Assembly: GCA_041619555.1 (NCBI GenBank)
Contig: JBFKDQ010000010.1
Span: forward strand, 23,148 to 87,147
Direction: 5' to 3'
Length of the DNA: 64,000 bases
Source of the DNA: Oceanococcus sp041619555
Lineage (GTDB): Bacteria > Pseudomonadota > Gammaproteobacteria > Nevskiales > Oceanococcaceae
This document shows positions 27,094 through 35,772 of this stretch, piece after piece. The stretch's first letter is position 1, and every line of letters starts with the position of its first letter. The translations under genes were made by a program, and so were the position numbers. A model generated the notes under the pieces. That model had not been told where the DNA came from and searched no databases. It saw nothing but the letters and a program-made list of their open reading frames with translations.

Positions 27094-28655
27094 GCCGCGA
27101 CGTTGCCGATCGGCAGGCTGTAGTGACTCTGCCAACGCCGATACCAGGCACCCTCCTCGTTGCCCCAGCGCCGATCATCCCAGCCCAGCTGCGGCTGGCA
27201 CACGGCCCGGATCTGTGGCATCAGAGCGCGACAGGCATCCGGCAGGACCAGACCCAGGCGAGTCCGGCGCAGCAGCAGGTCATCCAGGTGGCGCACGGCC
27301 TCCTGCCCTGCGGCATGACGCAGCTCGGCCCAGACCGTCAGCCCGGGACCGATGCGGGCGAAATCTCCGGCTTGCGCTCCGGCGACGAGCTGGGCCAGGG
27401 CGGCGCCATAGCGACCACGCAGATGCGCCCAGACTTCAAGCTCACAGTCGGTCGGCCGCTCAAGATCCGGCACCGCATCAAAAATGTGCGTGGGCCGGGG
27501 CGCCGGCCGGGAGCGTCCCTGCACCGCCGCCAGCACTTCCAGCGCGGTCAGCCGAAACGTGGTCAGCTTGCCGCCGGTGATGCTCACCAGTCCAGGCTGC
27601 TGCCACAGTGCCGACTCGCGCGACTCCGCGGACGGATTGTCGGCACCGCCATCGACCACCGGACGCACCCCGGCGTAGGTGGCGATGATATCCGCCCGGC
27701 CCAGCGCCAATCCCGGCCAGGCCCGGGCCGCAGCCTGCAGCAGATAGTCGACTTCCGCCTCGGTAATTCGCGGTTCCCGATCAAGATCTTCGGTGTGATC
27801 AAGATCGGTGGTGCCAAGCAGCGCCGCGCCTTCCCAGGCGTAGGCAAACACGGGGCGCCGATCCTGCGGATGCAGAAAGGACACGGCACTCGGCAGGGGG
27901 AAGCGCTGCGCATCGAATATCAGGTGGGAACCACGTAAGGGCCGCAGTTTGGGCGCCGCCCGCCCCCCCATGCGCTGTGCCCATGCGCCGGTTGCGTTGA
28001 CCACCGCCCGGGCATGGATTTCACCGCATTGATCGTCCTTCTCCCGGAACCAACGCACGCCGGTCACGCGCCCGTCCTGTTGCAGATAATCGCTGACCCT
28101 GGCGTAGTTGTAGGCGGCGCAGCCGTGGCTGCAGGCCTCCTGCAGCAGGCGCAGCACCAGACGCGCATCGTCGGTCTGCGCATCCTCGAAATACAGCACA
28201 CCGTCGACATCGCGGGTCGTCAGCCCAGGCACGAACTCCGGCAATTCGGACCGGCTCAGCCGCCGTGCCCGATATTTCCCGGCAATGGTGTCGTACAGCG
28301 CCAGACCGATCCGGGTGACCAGCAAGCCCGGCTTCTGACCTTTGAAAACCGGAAAGCTGAAAGGCTGATTTTCGATCAGGCCAGGCGCATCGCGCATCAG
28401 AGCTTCTCGCTCGCGCACCGAATGCTGGGTCAGGCGCCATTGGCCGCTGCTGAGATAGCGCAGACCACCATGCACCAGCTTGGAACTTCGACTGCTGGTG
28501 CCGCTGGCGAAATCGCCCTGCTCCAGCAGGACCGCACGCAAACCCTGGCGGGCAGCCTCGCGCAGCACCCCGGCGCCGGTAATGCCACCACCGATGATGA
28601 TCAGATCCCAGGTTTCGTCCGCCGCTGCCGCCAGTTCAGGAGTGGAACTGAGCAT
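27090..28655 (-). CDS. FAD-dependent glycerol-3-phosphate dehydrogenase/oxidase family
   Basis: 521 residues. The N-terminal FAD-binding motif is IIIGGGITGAGVLREAARQGL, with an acidic end LLEQGDFASGTSSRSSKLVHGGLRYL that is the GlpD signature. FGYAW-like segments and SITGGKLTTFR follow, then the C-terminal GlpD helical domain. Members oxidise sn-glycerol-3-phosphate to dihydroxyacetone phosphate and feed electrons to quinone (or oxygen). It starts one base into the stop of the FAD-linked oxidase gene and overlaps the kinase gene by 4 bases, so all three are translated as a unit. DHAP is exactly the substrate family of the upstream enzyme's homologues. Confidence 0.88.
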   Translation of the reverse strand: MLSSTPELAAAADETWDLIIIGGGITGAGVLREAARQGLRAVLLEQGDFASGTSSRSSKLVHGGLRYLSSGQWRLTQHSVREREALMRDAPGLIENQPFSFPVFKGQKPGLLVTRIGLALYDTIAGKYRARRLSRSELPEFVPGLTTRDVDGVLYFEDAQTDDARLVLRLLQEACSHGCAAYNYARVSDYLQQDGRVTGVRWFREKDDQCGEIHARAVVNATGAWAQRMGGRAAPKLRPLRGSHLIFDAQRFPLPSAVSFLHPQDRRPVFAYAWEGAALLGTTDLDHTEDLDREPRITEAEVDYLLQAAARAWPGLALGRADIIATYAGVRPVVDGGADNPSAESRESALWQQPGLVSITGGKLTTFRLTALEVLAAVQGRSRPAPRPTHIFDAVPDLERPTDCELEVWAHLRGRYGAALAQLVAGAQAGDFARIGPGLTVWAELRHAAGQEAVRHLDDLLLRRTRLGLVLPDACRALMPQIRAVCQPQLGWDDRRWGNEEGAWYRRWQSHYSLPIGNVAA

Positions 28656-30247
28656 CAGTCGAACAGCTTGCCGGGATTCATGATGCCCTGCGGGTCCAGT
28701 TCGCGGGCCACCGCACGAATCATCGACAGGCCAAGTTCGGATTTCTCCGCCACCAGATAGGGCTTGTGATCGGTTCCCACGCCATGCTGATGACTGATGG
28801 TGCCGCCGAATTCGACGACCTTCTCGCTCACCCGCTGCTTGAAGCGCAGCCAGCGCTCGAACATCTGCTCCCGATCGTCGGTCGCGCGAAAAACAAAGGT
28901 CGAGTAGATGCTTGAACCCTGCGCGTAGACATGGGAAAGATGGGTGAAGGCATGCACCTTCTCGCCTTCCTCGGCGAATGCATCGCGGGCGCTCTGTTCC
29001 ATCGCCTGCATCAGCGGTGTGACCTGGTCCCAGTTGACGGAAGTTTCGATGGTGTCCGCACCGTAACCAGCCGCCCACAGGGAGTTGCGCAGATACGGAC
29101 CGCGGAAACGATTCTTGGCCCAGGCGCGACCGACCCAGGGTCCCATGTGCACGCCGCCAGTCTGCCGGCAAACCGCCAGCGCTTCACCCCAGGCCCGCTT
29201 GACGCTGCGCTTGCTGCCGGAAACGCCCAGCATCAACATGCACTGACCCTGCCCGACGCCACGCAGGCGCAGGTACCGCTGCAGCGCGGCAATCGCGCTT
29301 TCGTGGCCGGCCAGCGCCAGCTGGGTCTCGGTTTCGATTTCGTTCGACAGCCGCAGCATGGACAGCCCCGGCCGCAGCTGCGCCAGATTCCGCGTCGCCA
29401 CCAGCGCCGCCTCCCAATCCGGAAACATCACCGGCTCGAAACGCTCGGCTTCGGGATACGGCACCACCCGCATCTGCGCCTCGCTAAGGATTCCGAAACG
29501 GCCTTCCGAACCCATCACGAACTCCCGTAGATCCGGGCCGGCGGACGAAGCCGGCAGGCTCGGGATTTCAATCTCGCCCGCCGGGCAGGCCATGCGACCA
29601 CCGGCAAACAGCTGCTCGATCCGGCCATAGGCCAGGGATTGCTGGCCGCTGGAACGGGTGACCACCCAGCCACCAACGGTTGAGTACTCCCAGGATTGCG
29701 GATAGTGCCCCAGGCGGTAACCATGGGCCCTGAGCTGGCGCTCCACATCGGGCCCGGCTGTCCCGGCATCGAAGGTGGCCAGACGCGTGGTTTCATCCAG
29801 ATGACGCAGCTGATTCAGTGCCGACAGGTCCACGCTAAGCACAGGTGGCGCGTCCCCTGGCACGCTGAGATGGCCGACCACGCTGGTGCCACCGGCAAAC
29901 GGGATCAACTGCCATCCGGCCTGCTGTGCACGGGCGATCAGGGCGACCACTTCCTCATGCGACTCCGGTCGTGCCACCGCATCGGGAAACGGCCCCATCA
30001 CGCCGAATTTCTTCGCCAGCCAGTCCGGAAAACTCTCTCCATGCGCACGCAGCAGGCGCGACTCGGCGGTGGTGTCCAGATCCTTTTCGCCCTGCAGGCG
30101 CGATGCCGGAACCTGGGCGATGCAGTCGGCCTGCTCGACATCCTGCAGCGGCTGTGAGGCGCCAACACGAGCATCCAGAAACGCCCGGGCGCTAGCGGTC
30201 AGTTCAAAATCTGTTGCCGAGTCACCCCAGCCGTTCCAACGTCGCAT
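28655..30247 (-). CDS. FAD-linked oxidase, alkyl-DHAP-synthase-like
   Basis: 530 residues from the ATG at 30247, preceded by GGGAGAA. The VAO/PCMH FAD domain has PFAGGTSVVGHL and YSTVGGWVVTRSSGQQSLAYG, and the C-terminal part has ISHQHGVGTDHKPYL and PQGIMNPGKLFD, the His-rich active-site region that aligns with alkylglycerone-phosphate synthase. The N-terminal WNGWG motif is also typical of that branch. The family can swap an acyl for an alkyl group on DHAP to make ether lipids, but many bacterial members are only annotated as oxidases. First gene of the operon with the GlpD-like enzyme and FGGY kinase. Confidence 0.83.
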   Translation of the reverse strand: MRRWNGWGDSATDFELTASARAFLDARVGASQPLQDVEQADCIAQVPASRLQGEKDLDTTAESRLLRAHGESFPDWLAKKFGVMGPFPDAVARPESHEEVVALIARAQQAGWQLIPFAGGTSVVGHLSVPGDAPPVLSVDLSALNQLRHLDETTRLATFDAGTAGPDVERQLRAHGYRLGHYPQSWEYSTVGGWVVTRSSGQQSLAYGRIEQLFAGGRMACPAGEIEIPSLPASSAGPDLREFVMGSEGRFGILSEAQMRVVPYPEAERFEPVMFPDWEAALVATRNLAQLRPGLSMLRLSNEIETETQLALAGHESAIAALQRYLRLRGVGQGQCMLMLGVSGSKRSVKRAWGEALAVCRQTGGVHMGPWVGRAWAKNRFRGPYLRNSLWAAGYGADTIETSVNWDQVTPLMQAMEQSARDAFAEEGEKVHAFTHLSHVYAQGSSIYSTFVFRATDDREQMFERWLRFKQRVSEKVVEFGGTISHQHGVGTDHKPYLVAEKSELGLSMIRAVARELDPQGIMNPGKLFD

Positions 30248-30274
30248 CTTGTTCTCCCTAGTGCGGAGCAAAGC

Positions 30275-30288
30275 CTGGCACTTGCCAG
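30275..30288. promoter_or_regulatory. Perfect 6-2-6 palindrome upstream of the glycerol operon
   Basis: CTGGCACTTGCCAG, a perfect inverted repeat with a 2-base centre, 28 bases before the operon start. It could be the binding site of the adjacent LuxR-type regulator. No direct evidence beyond symmetry and position. Confidence 0.4.
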
Positions 30289-30298
30289 CGATGACTCC

Positions 30299-30312
30299 TT
30301 GATCGGGATCAA
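30299..30312. promoter_or_regulatory. FNR/ANR-type box
   Basis: TTGATCGGGATCAA is an exact match to the TTGAT-N4-ATCAA consensus of the Crp/Fnr-family oxygen sensor FNR/ANR. The wider palindrome CTTGATC-GG-GATCAAG is also perfect. It lies 52 bases upstream of the operon's first codon, in the gap after the LuxR-type regulator gene. This points to oxygen-linked control of the operon. Confidence 0.62.
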
Positions 30313-30323
30313 GTATAGCGAGG

Positions 30324-31298
30324 CTAACTGCGCAGGGTTTTGACCAATTGCGCCAAATGGGTCCGACTGTCCACGCCCAGTTTGCGGTAGGCCCGATACA
30401 GATGCGTCGACACGGTGGAGGGCGCCAGATCAAGAATGCGGCCAATGGCTTTGGCGGAGAGACCATCACAGACCTGCATCACCACCTCACGCTCGCGTTC
30501 AGTCAGCCGATCCAGGGGATCCGCTTCCCGCAGATGCAGCAGAAAAAGGTCGCCCAGCTCTTCCACGCGCAGGCACAGGCTGTCGCTGATCGAGGTGCTG
30601 GTTCCCGCCGCCGGCATCGGAAACGGCAGCTTCTGGTCCTGCCAGCCCGGATAGACGCGCTCCAGCAAATCCATGAAATGCAGCTCGACCTCATGAAACA
30701 CCCCGGCGCCGTCGCAAACCGCACTCCATTCCCGGCGCTCCTGCTGCTTGGGCCGGGTGATGGTCAGAAAGAAAGCATGCGAGGCGGACTGAATCAGATG
30801 GTGCAGGGCCTGCTGCTGCAGGTCCCGCTCATCGGCGGTGAATTTCGCCGCGCGCTCGAATCGATAGATGGACAGTAGCGTGTACAGACCGCTGCGGGGC
30901 TCAACATTGACCGAGGACAGGATGCGTTCCACCCCGAATGGCTGGAAGGTACGCTCATACAGCTCGGACTTGAAGAATTTGCGATCCGGCATCACATCGG
31001 ACATGGTCACCGGGCGTCCCGCCGCTTTCTGCACTTCGCCGAACAGCGGATTGATGTTGCGGGTCTCTTGCAGCGCCTGCGCGAAACTCGATGGCAAACC
31101 CTCGACGGTGACATTGTGAAATTTCTTGTGCTGTCGGGTGCCGCTGCCCCAGACCGCCGCATCGAAAGGAATGACGCTGCGCAGCTCCTGCAGCGCCCAG
31201 CGGCGAAAGCGCGCCGGCGCGACATCGGCGCCATTGCAGTACAGACTGCTGATAAATCTGTGCAAGGCTCGCACGGAGGGCTGTCTCCTGAAGGTCAT
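30324..31298 (-). CDS. LuxR-family transcriptional regulator
   Basis: 324 residues. The C-terminal HTH reads DRLTEREREVVMQVCDGLSAKAIGRILDLAPSTVSTHLYRAYRKLGVDSRTHLAQL, a typical NarL/FixJ-LuxR output domain. The N-terminal 240 residues resemble no receiver domain and have no phosphoacceptor pattern; they look like an alpha/beta ligand-sensing region of the autoinducer/PAS-like type. It lies 76 bases upstream of the FAD-oxidase operon on the same strand, so it is a good candidate for its regulator. The effector molecule is unknown. Confidence 0.83.
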   Translation of the reverse strand: MTFRRQPSVRALHRFISSLYCNGADVAPARFRRWALQELRSVIPFDAAVWGSGTRQHKKFHNVTVEGLPSSFAQALQETRNINPLFGEVQKAAGRPVTMSDVMPDRKFFKSELYERTFQPFGVERILSSVNVEPRSGLYTLLSIYRFERAAKFTADERDLQQQALHHLIQSASHAFFLTITRPKQQERREWSAVCDGAGVFHEVELHFMDLLERVYPGWQDQKLPFPMPAAGTSTSISDSLCLRVEELGDLFLLHLREADPLDRLTEREREVVMQVCDGLSAKAIGRILDLAPSTVSTHLYRAYRKLGVDSRTHLAQLVKTLRS

Positions 31299-31385
31299 GG
31301 AAAATCGGATTAGCGCGGGCCAGATCTGCCTCTTATTTCCTCCGCAGGAACCTCACTCTGTGGTGAGGCCGCCATCTTAGCGGTA

Positions 31386-31413
31386 CTTGCCATTGAATCC
31401 CATGTCCCATGCC
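31386..31413 (+). promoter_or_regulatory. Possible heat-shock (sigma-32) promoter of cbpA
   Basis: CTTGCCA followed by 13 bases and CCCATGCC, about 35 bases before the cbpA start. It resembles the sigma-32 pattern (CTTGAAA, CCCCAT) with mismatches. The gene's chaperone role makes such a promoter plausible. Weak call. Confidence 0.3.
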
Positions 31414-31445
31414 CCAACATGCAGGCCAACAGGTGAAGAAAAAGT

Positions 31446-32324
31446 ATGGAATACAAGGATTACTACAAGATTCTCGACGTCCCGCGCGACGCCGATGCGG
31501 CCACCATCAAGAAGGCCTATCGGCGTCTGGCGAGGAAATACCATCCGGACGTCAATCATGCCGCCGGCGCTGAAGATCAGTTCAAGAATCTGCAGGAAGC
31601 CTATGAAGTCCTGAAGGATGACGAGAAGCGCGCGGCCTATGATCAGCTGGGCAGCAACTGGAAAGCAGGCCAGAACTTCCGCGCCCCACCCGGCTGGAGC
31701 GAATCGCATCATTTCGGCGGCGCCGGCGGCGCGGATGGATTTTCGGATTTTTTCCGCAACCTGTTTGGCGGCGGCGGTTTCAGCTTCGATCAGGATTTCG
31801 GCGCCGGCCAGGCGCAGGCCCGCGCCCCGCAGACTGCCTTGCTCAAGGTCTCCCTGCAGGAAGCCTATGAGGGCGCGACCCGCACCATCACCCTGGGACC
31901 GGGCCGCAAGCAGCTCAAGGTGCGCATTCCGCGCGGCGTGCAGGACGGCCAGCAGATTCGCCTGGCCGGCCAGGCCCAGGGGGCCGACCTGTTCCTGCGC
32001 ATCGAGATCCAGCCGCACCCGAACTTCCGCATCGAAGGCAAGGACATCCACCTGAGCCTGCCGATCAGTCCCTGGGAAGCGGCCCTGGGCGCGAAGATTC
32101 AGGTTCCGACGCTGGGTGGGGCAATCCAGATGTCGATTCCTGCGGGCGCGCGCAGCGGCCAGAAAATGCGCCTGCGCGGACGCGGCCTGGGCGACGGCGA
32201 TCAGATTTTGCACCTGCAGATCCAGAATCCCCCGGAACTGGATGCCAGCGAACGTGCGCTGTTTCAGAACCTCGCCGAACAAAGCGCCTTTGACCCCCGG
32301 GCGGCGCTGCTGCGCGACCGCTAA
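31446..32324 (+). CDS. cbpA: Curved-DNA-binding protein / DnaJ-class co-chaperone CbpA
   Basis: 292 residues. The N-terminal J-domain (1-70) has the essential HPD at 33-35 (ARKYHPDVNH). A Gly/Phe-rich linker follows (GFSDFFRNLFGGGGFSFDQDF), then the two C-terminal substrate-binding beta domains (PRGVQDGQQIRLAGQAQG, FRIEGKDIHLSLPISPWEAALGA, PAGARSGQKMRLRGRGL). There is no zinc-finger domain, so it is a type II DnaJ. It stimulates DnaK and may bind DNA. It has a weak purine-rich ribosome site (AAGAAAAAGT). A dispersed repeat copy follows its stop. Confidence 0.93.
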   Translation: MEYKDYYKILDVPRDADAATIKKAYRRLARKYHPDVNHAAGAEDQFKNLQEAYEVLKDDEKRAAYDQLGSNWKAGQNFRAPPGWSESHHFGGAGGADGFSDFFRNLFGGGGFSFDQDFGAGQAQARAPQTALLKVSLQEAYEGATRTITLGPGRKQLKVRIPRGVQDGQQIRLAGQAQGADLFLRIEIQPHPNFRIEGKDIHLSLPISPWEAALGAKIQVPTLGGAIQMSIPAGARSGQKMRLRGRGLGDGDQILHLQIQNPPELDASERALFQNLAEQSAFDPRAALLRDR

Positions 32325-32335
32325 GCGGCGCTTGC

Positions 32336-32386
32336 AAAAGCCATCCTGACCTGGCCAGCACGCTGACCGTGAAACGCGGCTTCCGG
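32336..32386. repeat. Dispersed intergenic repeat, copy B
   Basis: Matches 1218-1272: AAAAGCCATCCTG, then GCCA and CGCTGACCG blocks, ending CCGG. It sits between cbpA and the convergent potassium-channel gene. Too few copies are visible to define a family. Confidence 0.5.
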
Positions 32387-32405
32387 AGCGCGCGCACGCC
32401 GCGCT

Positions 32406-34145
32406 TCAGCCAGCTTTCTGCGACGCCGCGGACGCCACCCGCTGGCGCCGCGACAGCCACCAGCGACCAAGCGTCCCGCTGGGTCGCTGCACGCCATCCA
32501 TCAGATACTGCAGCTGATCGGGATTGTGCAGCAGCCAGGCCAATCGATCCTTGAAGCCGAGCTTGGCGGTCCATAGCAGGCGGTCGCCGGGCTTGAGTTC
32601 GGTCTCGTCCGCTGGCAGCAGGACCGGCTCGCCGTCACGCACCAAGAGCAGGGCCAGGGCCGGCAAACGACTCTTGCGCTGTTGAGGTTCGAGCACCAGA
32701 TCCTGCAAACGAATGGAAATGCCCATCTCGGCCAGGCGGATCATGCCGGGCGCGGAGTCACGGTCCAGACGCAAACCCCAGGTCTGCGGCGTCTTGCCGT
32801 CCGTCATCTGCCTGATCCGGTCTAGCAGATCGCGTGCCCAGTCGTCGTTCTGACGTCTTGCTTCGGCGAGGAATTGCGGCAACAGCTCTTCGCTGATCAG
32901 CTCCAGCAAGCGCCAGACGATCACCCGGCTGGGCTCCATCCCCAGATCCAGTTGCGCCGCCGCAAAGATTTCCGAGTCCGCCCGTTTGTTTTGCCGGGCC
33001 ACCTGAAAAATCTGCGGGTTCATCACCCGGGCCGTCATGATGATCGACAGATTGTTCGCATCATTATTGGTCCCGGCAACAATGCCCGCCGCCTGCTCAA
33101 CGCCGGCCTCATGCAGCGGCTCGGGATCCGTCGCGCTGCCGATGACCACCTGCTTGGGCGGTGCGGACAGCCCCTGCAGCCGCTTGGCATCGCTTTCGAT
33201 CACGCTGACCTCAATGCCCTCGGCGCTGAGATAGCGCGCCATCGCCTGGCCGAAACGACCGAAACCACAGATCACCCAGACCCCCCGGGGCGGGTAGACG
33301 GCGGGGCTCAGGGGCCGCCCCGGCAAGGACCCCAGCCAGCGATGCAGCAAATGGACATGCGGCGCCCGCAGCGCCATCCCCATGTGCTCGGCAAAACTCT
33401 CGAAAGGGTTGATGATCACGTCGGTTTCGAACGAGGCCATATTGTCCGCCGCCTCGCGGCTGGCCGCCCGGCACACCACTAAGAGCTTAGGTCTCAGCAG
33501 CTTGCTGGTCACCGCGATCTTGACGTTGGTCTTGTCGCAATCGGTCATCGCCATCACGCCTTTGCACTGATCGAGCCGCACACCGGCCTCTTTCAGATGC
33601 TGGGCCACGGACGCATCACCGCAGAAGCAGGGAATGTCCAGCGGCAGTTCCTCGAGCTGCAGATCAGCGATGTGTTCCGGATTGCGCTCGATCACCACGC
33701 ACTGGACGTTACGGCTGGCGAGGGCACGAACCAGCAGGCTACCCGTCTCGCCGTAGCCACAGATGATGTAATAGGGTTCGTGAATCGCCCGCACCGCCCG
33801 GATGAAGCGGGCTTCGGTGATCGCCCGAACGAAGGCCGGCTCCTGCATCAGGGCGAAAATTTTGCCAATCGCGAACAGCCAACTGATCACGGTGAAATAC
33901 AGGGCGAAAGTCACCCACATGCGTTGGGCGGGGACCAGGGCATAGGGAATTTCACCAAAGCCGATGGTCGGACCGACGAAACTGATGAAATAGAACGCGT
34001 GAAAGAAATCGTAATGCCACTCCCGGCCCTGCTCATCCACCCCCGGAATCAGCACCAGACCGGTAATGGACACGGCATAGGAAATGATCAGCATGGCCAG
34101 CGGCATGCGCATCCGCCGCAGGAACAGGAAGATGACCTTTTCCAT
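32406..34145 (-). CDS. Two-TM potassium channel with RCK (TrkA-N) domains
   Basis: 579 residues. Two membrane helices (about 13-34 and 75-96) flank a pore loop with the selectivity-filter sequence PTIGFGEIP (59-67), a Kch-like variant of TVGYG. Two cytosolic NAD-binding RCK domains follow, opening IICGYGETGSLLVRAL and VICGFGRFGQAMARYL, both with intact Gly-rich motifs. A C-terminal TrkA-C-like region completes it. It should form a ligand-gated potassium channel in the inner membrane. Its start is 15 bases downstream of the DUF6394 gene stop, so the pair is an operon. Confidence 0.9.
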   Translation of the reverse strand: MEKVIFLFLRRMRMPLAMLIISYAVSITGLVLIPGVDEQGREWHYDFFHAFYFISFVGPTIGFGEIPYALVPAQRMWVTFALYFTVISWLFAIGKIFALMQEPAFVRAITEARFIRAVRAIHEPYYIICGYGETGSLLVRALASRNVQCVVIERNPEHIADLQLEELPLDIPCFCGDASVAQHLKEAGVRLDQCKGVMAMTDCDKTNVKIAVTSKLLRPKLLVVCRAASREAADNMASFETDVIINPFESFAEHMGMALRAPHVHLLHRWLGSLPGRPLSPAVYPPRGVWVICGFGRFGQAMARYLSAEGIEVSVIESDAKRLQGLSAPPKQVVIGSATDPEPLHEAGVEQAAGIVAGTNNDANNLSIIMTARVMNPQIFQVARQNKRADSEIFAAAQLDLGMEPSRVIVWRLLELISEELLPQFLAEARRQNDDWARDLLDRIRQMTDGKTPQTWGLRLDRDSAPGMIRLAEMGISIRLQDLVLEPQQRKSRLPALALLLVRDGEPVLLPADETELKPGDRLLWTAKLGFKDRLAWLLHNPDQLQYLMDGVQRPSGTLGRWWLSRRQRVASAASQKAG

Positions 34146-34160
34146 CGCGCAGCGTCCGGA

Positions 34161-34544
34161 TCAGCGCCGTAGAGTGAGGGTTTCGACCACCAGCAAGACC
34201 ACCGACGCCGTGTTCGCGATCAGCGCGCCACCGGCCAGGGACACCACGCTGGCCACCACGCCTGGGGTGGCGCCGGCAGCATAGACCTGACTCGCCCCGC
34301 CCCAGACCACGGCGGCGGCAATCAGATGCAGATCCGCGACCAGCGAACTGGCCAGCAGAACCGCGCCCAGATGCGAACGATCGCCGAATTTCAGTACCGT
34401 GGCGATCAGACTGACGACCAGGGCGGCGAACAGTTCCAGGACATGATGATGGGCCGGATTGTCGATATCACCCATGACGAAGCCAAAATTCAGCGTCAGG
34501 GCCAGCAGCACGAAAAACCCGAACAACACCTTTTCCAGATTCAT
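34161..34544 (-). CDS. DUF6394-type inner-membrane protein
   Basis: 127 residues beginning MNLEKVLFGFFVLLALTLNFGFVMGDIDNPAHHH, with four hydrophobic helices. The family tends to sit next to RCK-domain potassium channels in gammaproteobacteria, as here, so it is likely a channel accessory protein. The start at 34544 is chosen for this conserved opening; the open frame to its left is much longer but reads through the divergent gene. No function is known. Confidence 0.72.
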   Translation of the reverse strand: MNLEKVLFGFFVLLALTLNFGFVMGDIDNPAHHHVLELFAALVVSLIATVLKFGDRSHLGAVLLASSLVADLHLIAAAVVWGGASQVYAAGATPGVVASVVSLAGGALIANTASVVLLVVETLTLRR

Positions 34545-34649
34545 CCCGTCGAACTCCCCAGCACTTGTACAGTCAGAATAGTCCTGTAGCCTGCGGCTTC
34601 GCCCCTGAGGGTGCAAGTCCGGGCCTCTTCCCATCCGCCAGGACACGCC

Positions 34650-35393
34650 ATGCACAAGGCCTTGCTCACCCTCTTTCTGCTCGCCGGGTTCGGCGCCTCC
34701 GGCGCCGTCCTCGCACTGGAAAAACTCAGAGGTGAAGCCTACGCACTGGATGAGGATCGCCTGCTCTACTACGAACTGCACGAGTACGAGTATGCGGACG
34801 GCCGGCCGGTCAGCGCCCGGGTCGAATACCGCCTGCCTGACGGCAAACTGATCGGACAGAAGACCCTGGACTACCGCCCCAGCCCCTATGTTCCGGCCTT
34901 TCATACCGAATTGCTCGATGGGCGCTACGTCGAAGGCCTGAAACACCTCGACGGCGAATTGCTGGTCTACCAGCGCAAGGGCGAAAACGGCAAGCTGAAG
35001 TCCAGGCGCATCAGCCCGACGGATGCAATGGCCGCCGATGCCGGCTTCAACAACTACGTATTCAAGCGCTTCGATGAACTGCTTCAGGGCGAGGAGGTCA
35101 GCTTCGATTTCGTCGCGCCCGGCCGGCTCGCCGCCATTGGCTTCGATGCCCGGCAGATCGGCAGCAGCCAGCTCGGCACCACGCCGGTGGTCGAATTCAA
35201 GGTCGAGCTCAGCTCTTTCCTCAGCCTGTTCATCGACCCATTGGTGCTGAGCTACGACCCCGACACCCGTCAACTGATCCAGTACGAGGGCCTGTCGAAC
35301 GTGCGCGATGAATCGGGCGAGCTGTATCGTGTCCGCATCCGTTACCCGCAGCTCATGCGCAACGCTGCAGCACCTGTACAAACACGGCGGTAA
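34650..35393 (+). CDS. Exported hypothetical protein
   Basis: 247 residues. A signal peptide (MHKALLTLFLLAGFGASGAVLA) is followed by a beta-rich body: GEAYALDEDRLLYYELHEYEYADGRPVSARVEYRLPDGKLIGQKTLDYRPSPYVP. It resembles small periplasmic proteins of unknown function found in marine and soil gammaproteobacteria. AGGA lies 8 bases before the start. Its 3' end overlaps the convergent membrane-protein gene by 41 bases. No catalytic or ligand motif is evident. Confidence 0.72.
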   Translation: MHKALLTLFLLAGFGASGAVLALEKLRGEAYALDEDRLLYYELHEYEYADGRPVSARVEYRLPDGKLIGQKTLDYRPSPYVPAFHTELLDGRYVEGLKHLDGELLVYQRKGENGKLKSRRISPTDAMAADAGFNNYVFKRFDELLQGEEVSFDFVAPGRLAAIGFDARQIGSSQLGTTPVVEFKVELSSFLSLFIDPLVLSYDPDTRQLIQYEGLSNVRDESGELYRVRIRYPQLMRNAAAPVQTRR

Positions 35394-35772
35394 TCACGGC
35401 GGTCTGCGCGCTGTTGAGGATCTGCAAGGCGCCCTCGATCCGGCGCAGACCCGGCCGGTCACCACGATCCCGCAGTTGCACCAGGCGCGGCGTCAGTTCG
35501 CGCCAGGCCAGCACATAGGTGACGCAGCACAGCGCCATCACCACCGCAATCAATCCTGGCAGACAGTGCCGCTGCAGGCTGAGCAGCGCCAGCGCGGCCC
35601 CGCTCAGACTCGCGCCGGCCATGAAATACAGCGAGAACACGCTGCCGATGAACGCCCGCGCCATGCTCGCGGGCAGAATGCGGATGACCGCGGGCACCAG
35701 CACCGCGGCAAACAGCAGGGTGGCGCCAAGCAAGGTGCCGAGCACCAGCAGCAGCACCGTCGAAGCGATCAT
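35353..35772 (-). CDS. DUF4149-like inner-membrane protein
   Basis: 139 residues with four hydrophobic segments and an opening MIASTVLLLVLGTLLGATLLFAAVLVPAVIRILP, typical of DUF4149. The family has no assigned role. Its start codon overlaps the stop of the nadM-Nudix gene (ATGA), so it is translated with that gene, and it overlaps the plus-strand neighbour tail to tail. Confidence 0.7.
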   Translation of the reverse strand: MIASTVLLLVLGTLLGATLLFAAVLVPAVIRILPASMARAFIGSVFSLYFMAGASLSGAALALLSLQRHCLPGLIAVVMALCCVTYVLAWRELTPRLVQLRDRGDRPGLRRIEGALQILNSAQTAVITAVFVQVLQRCA

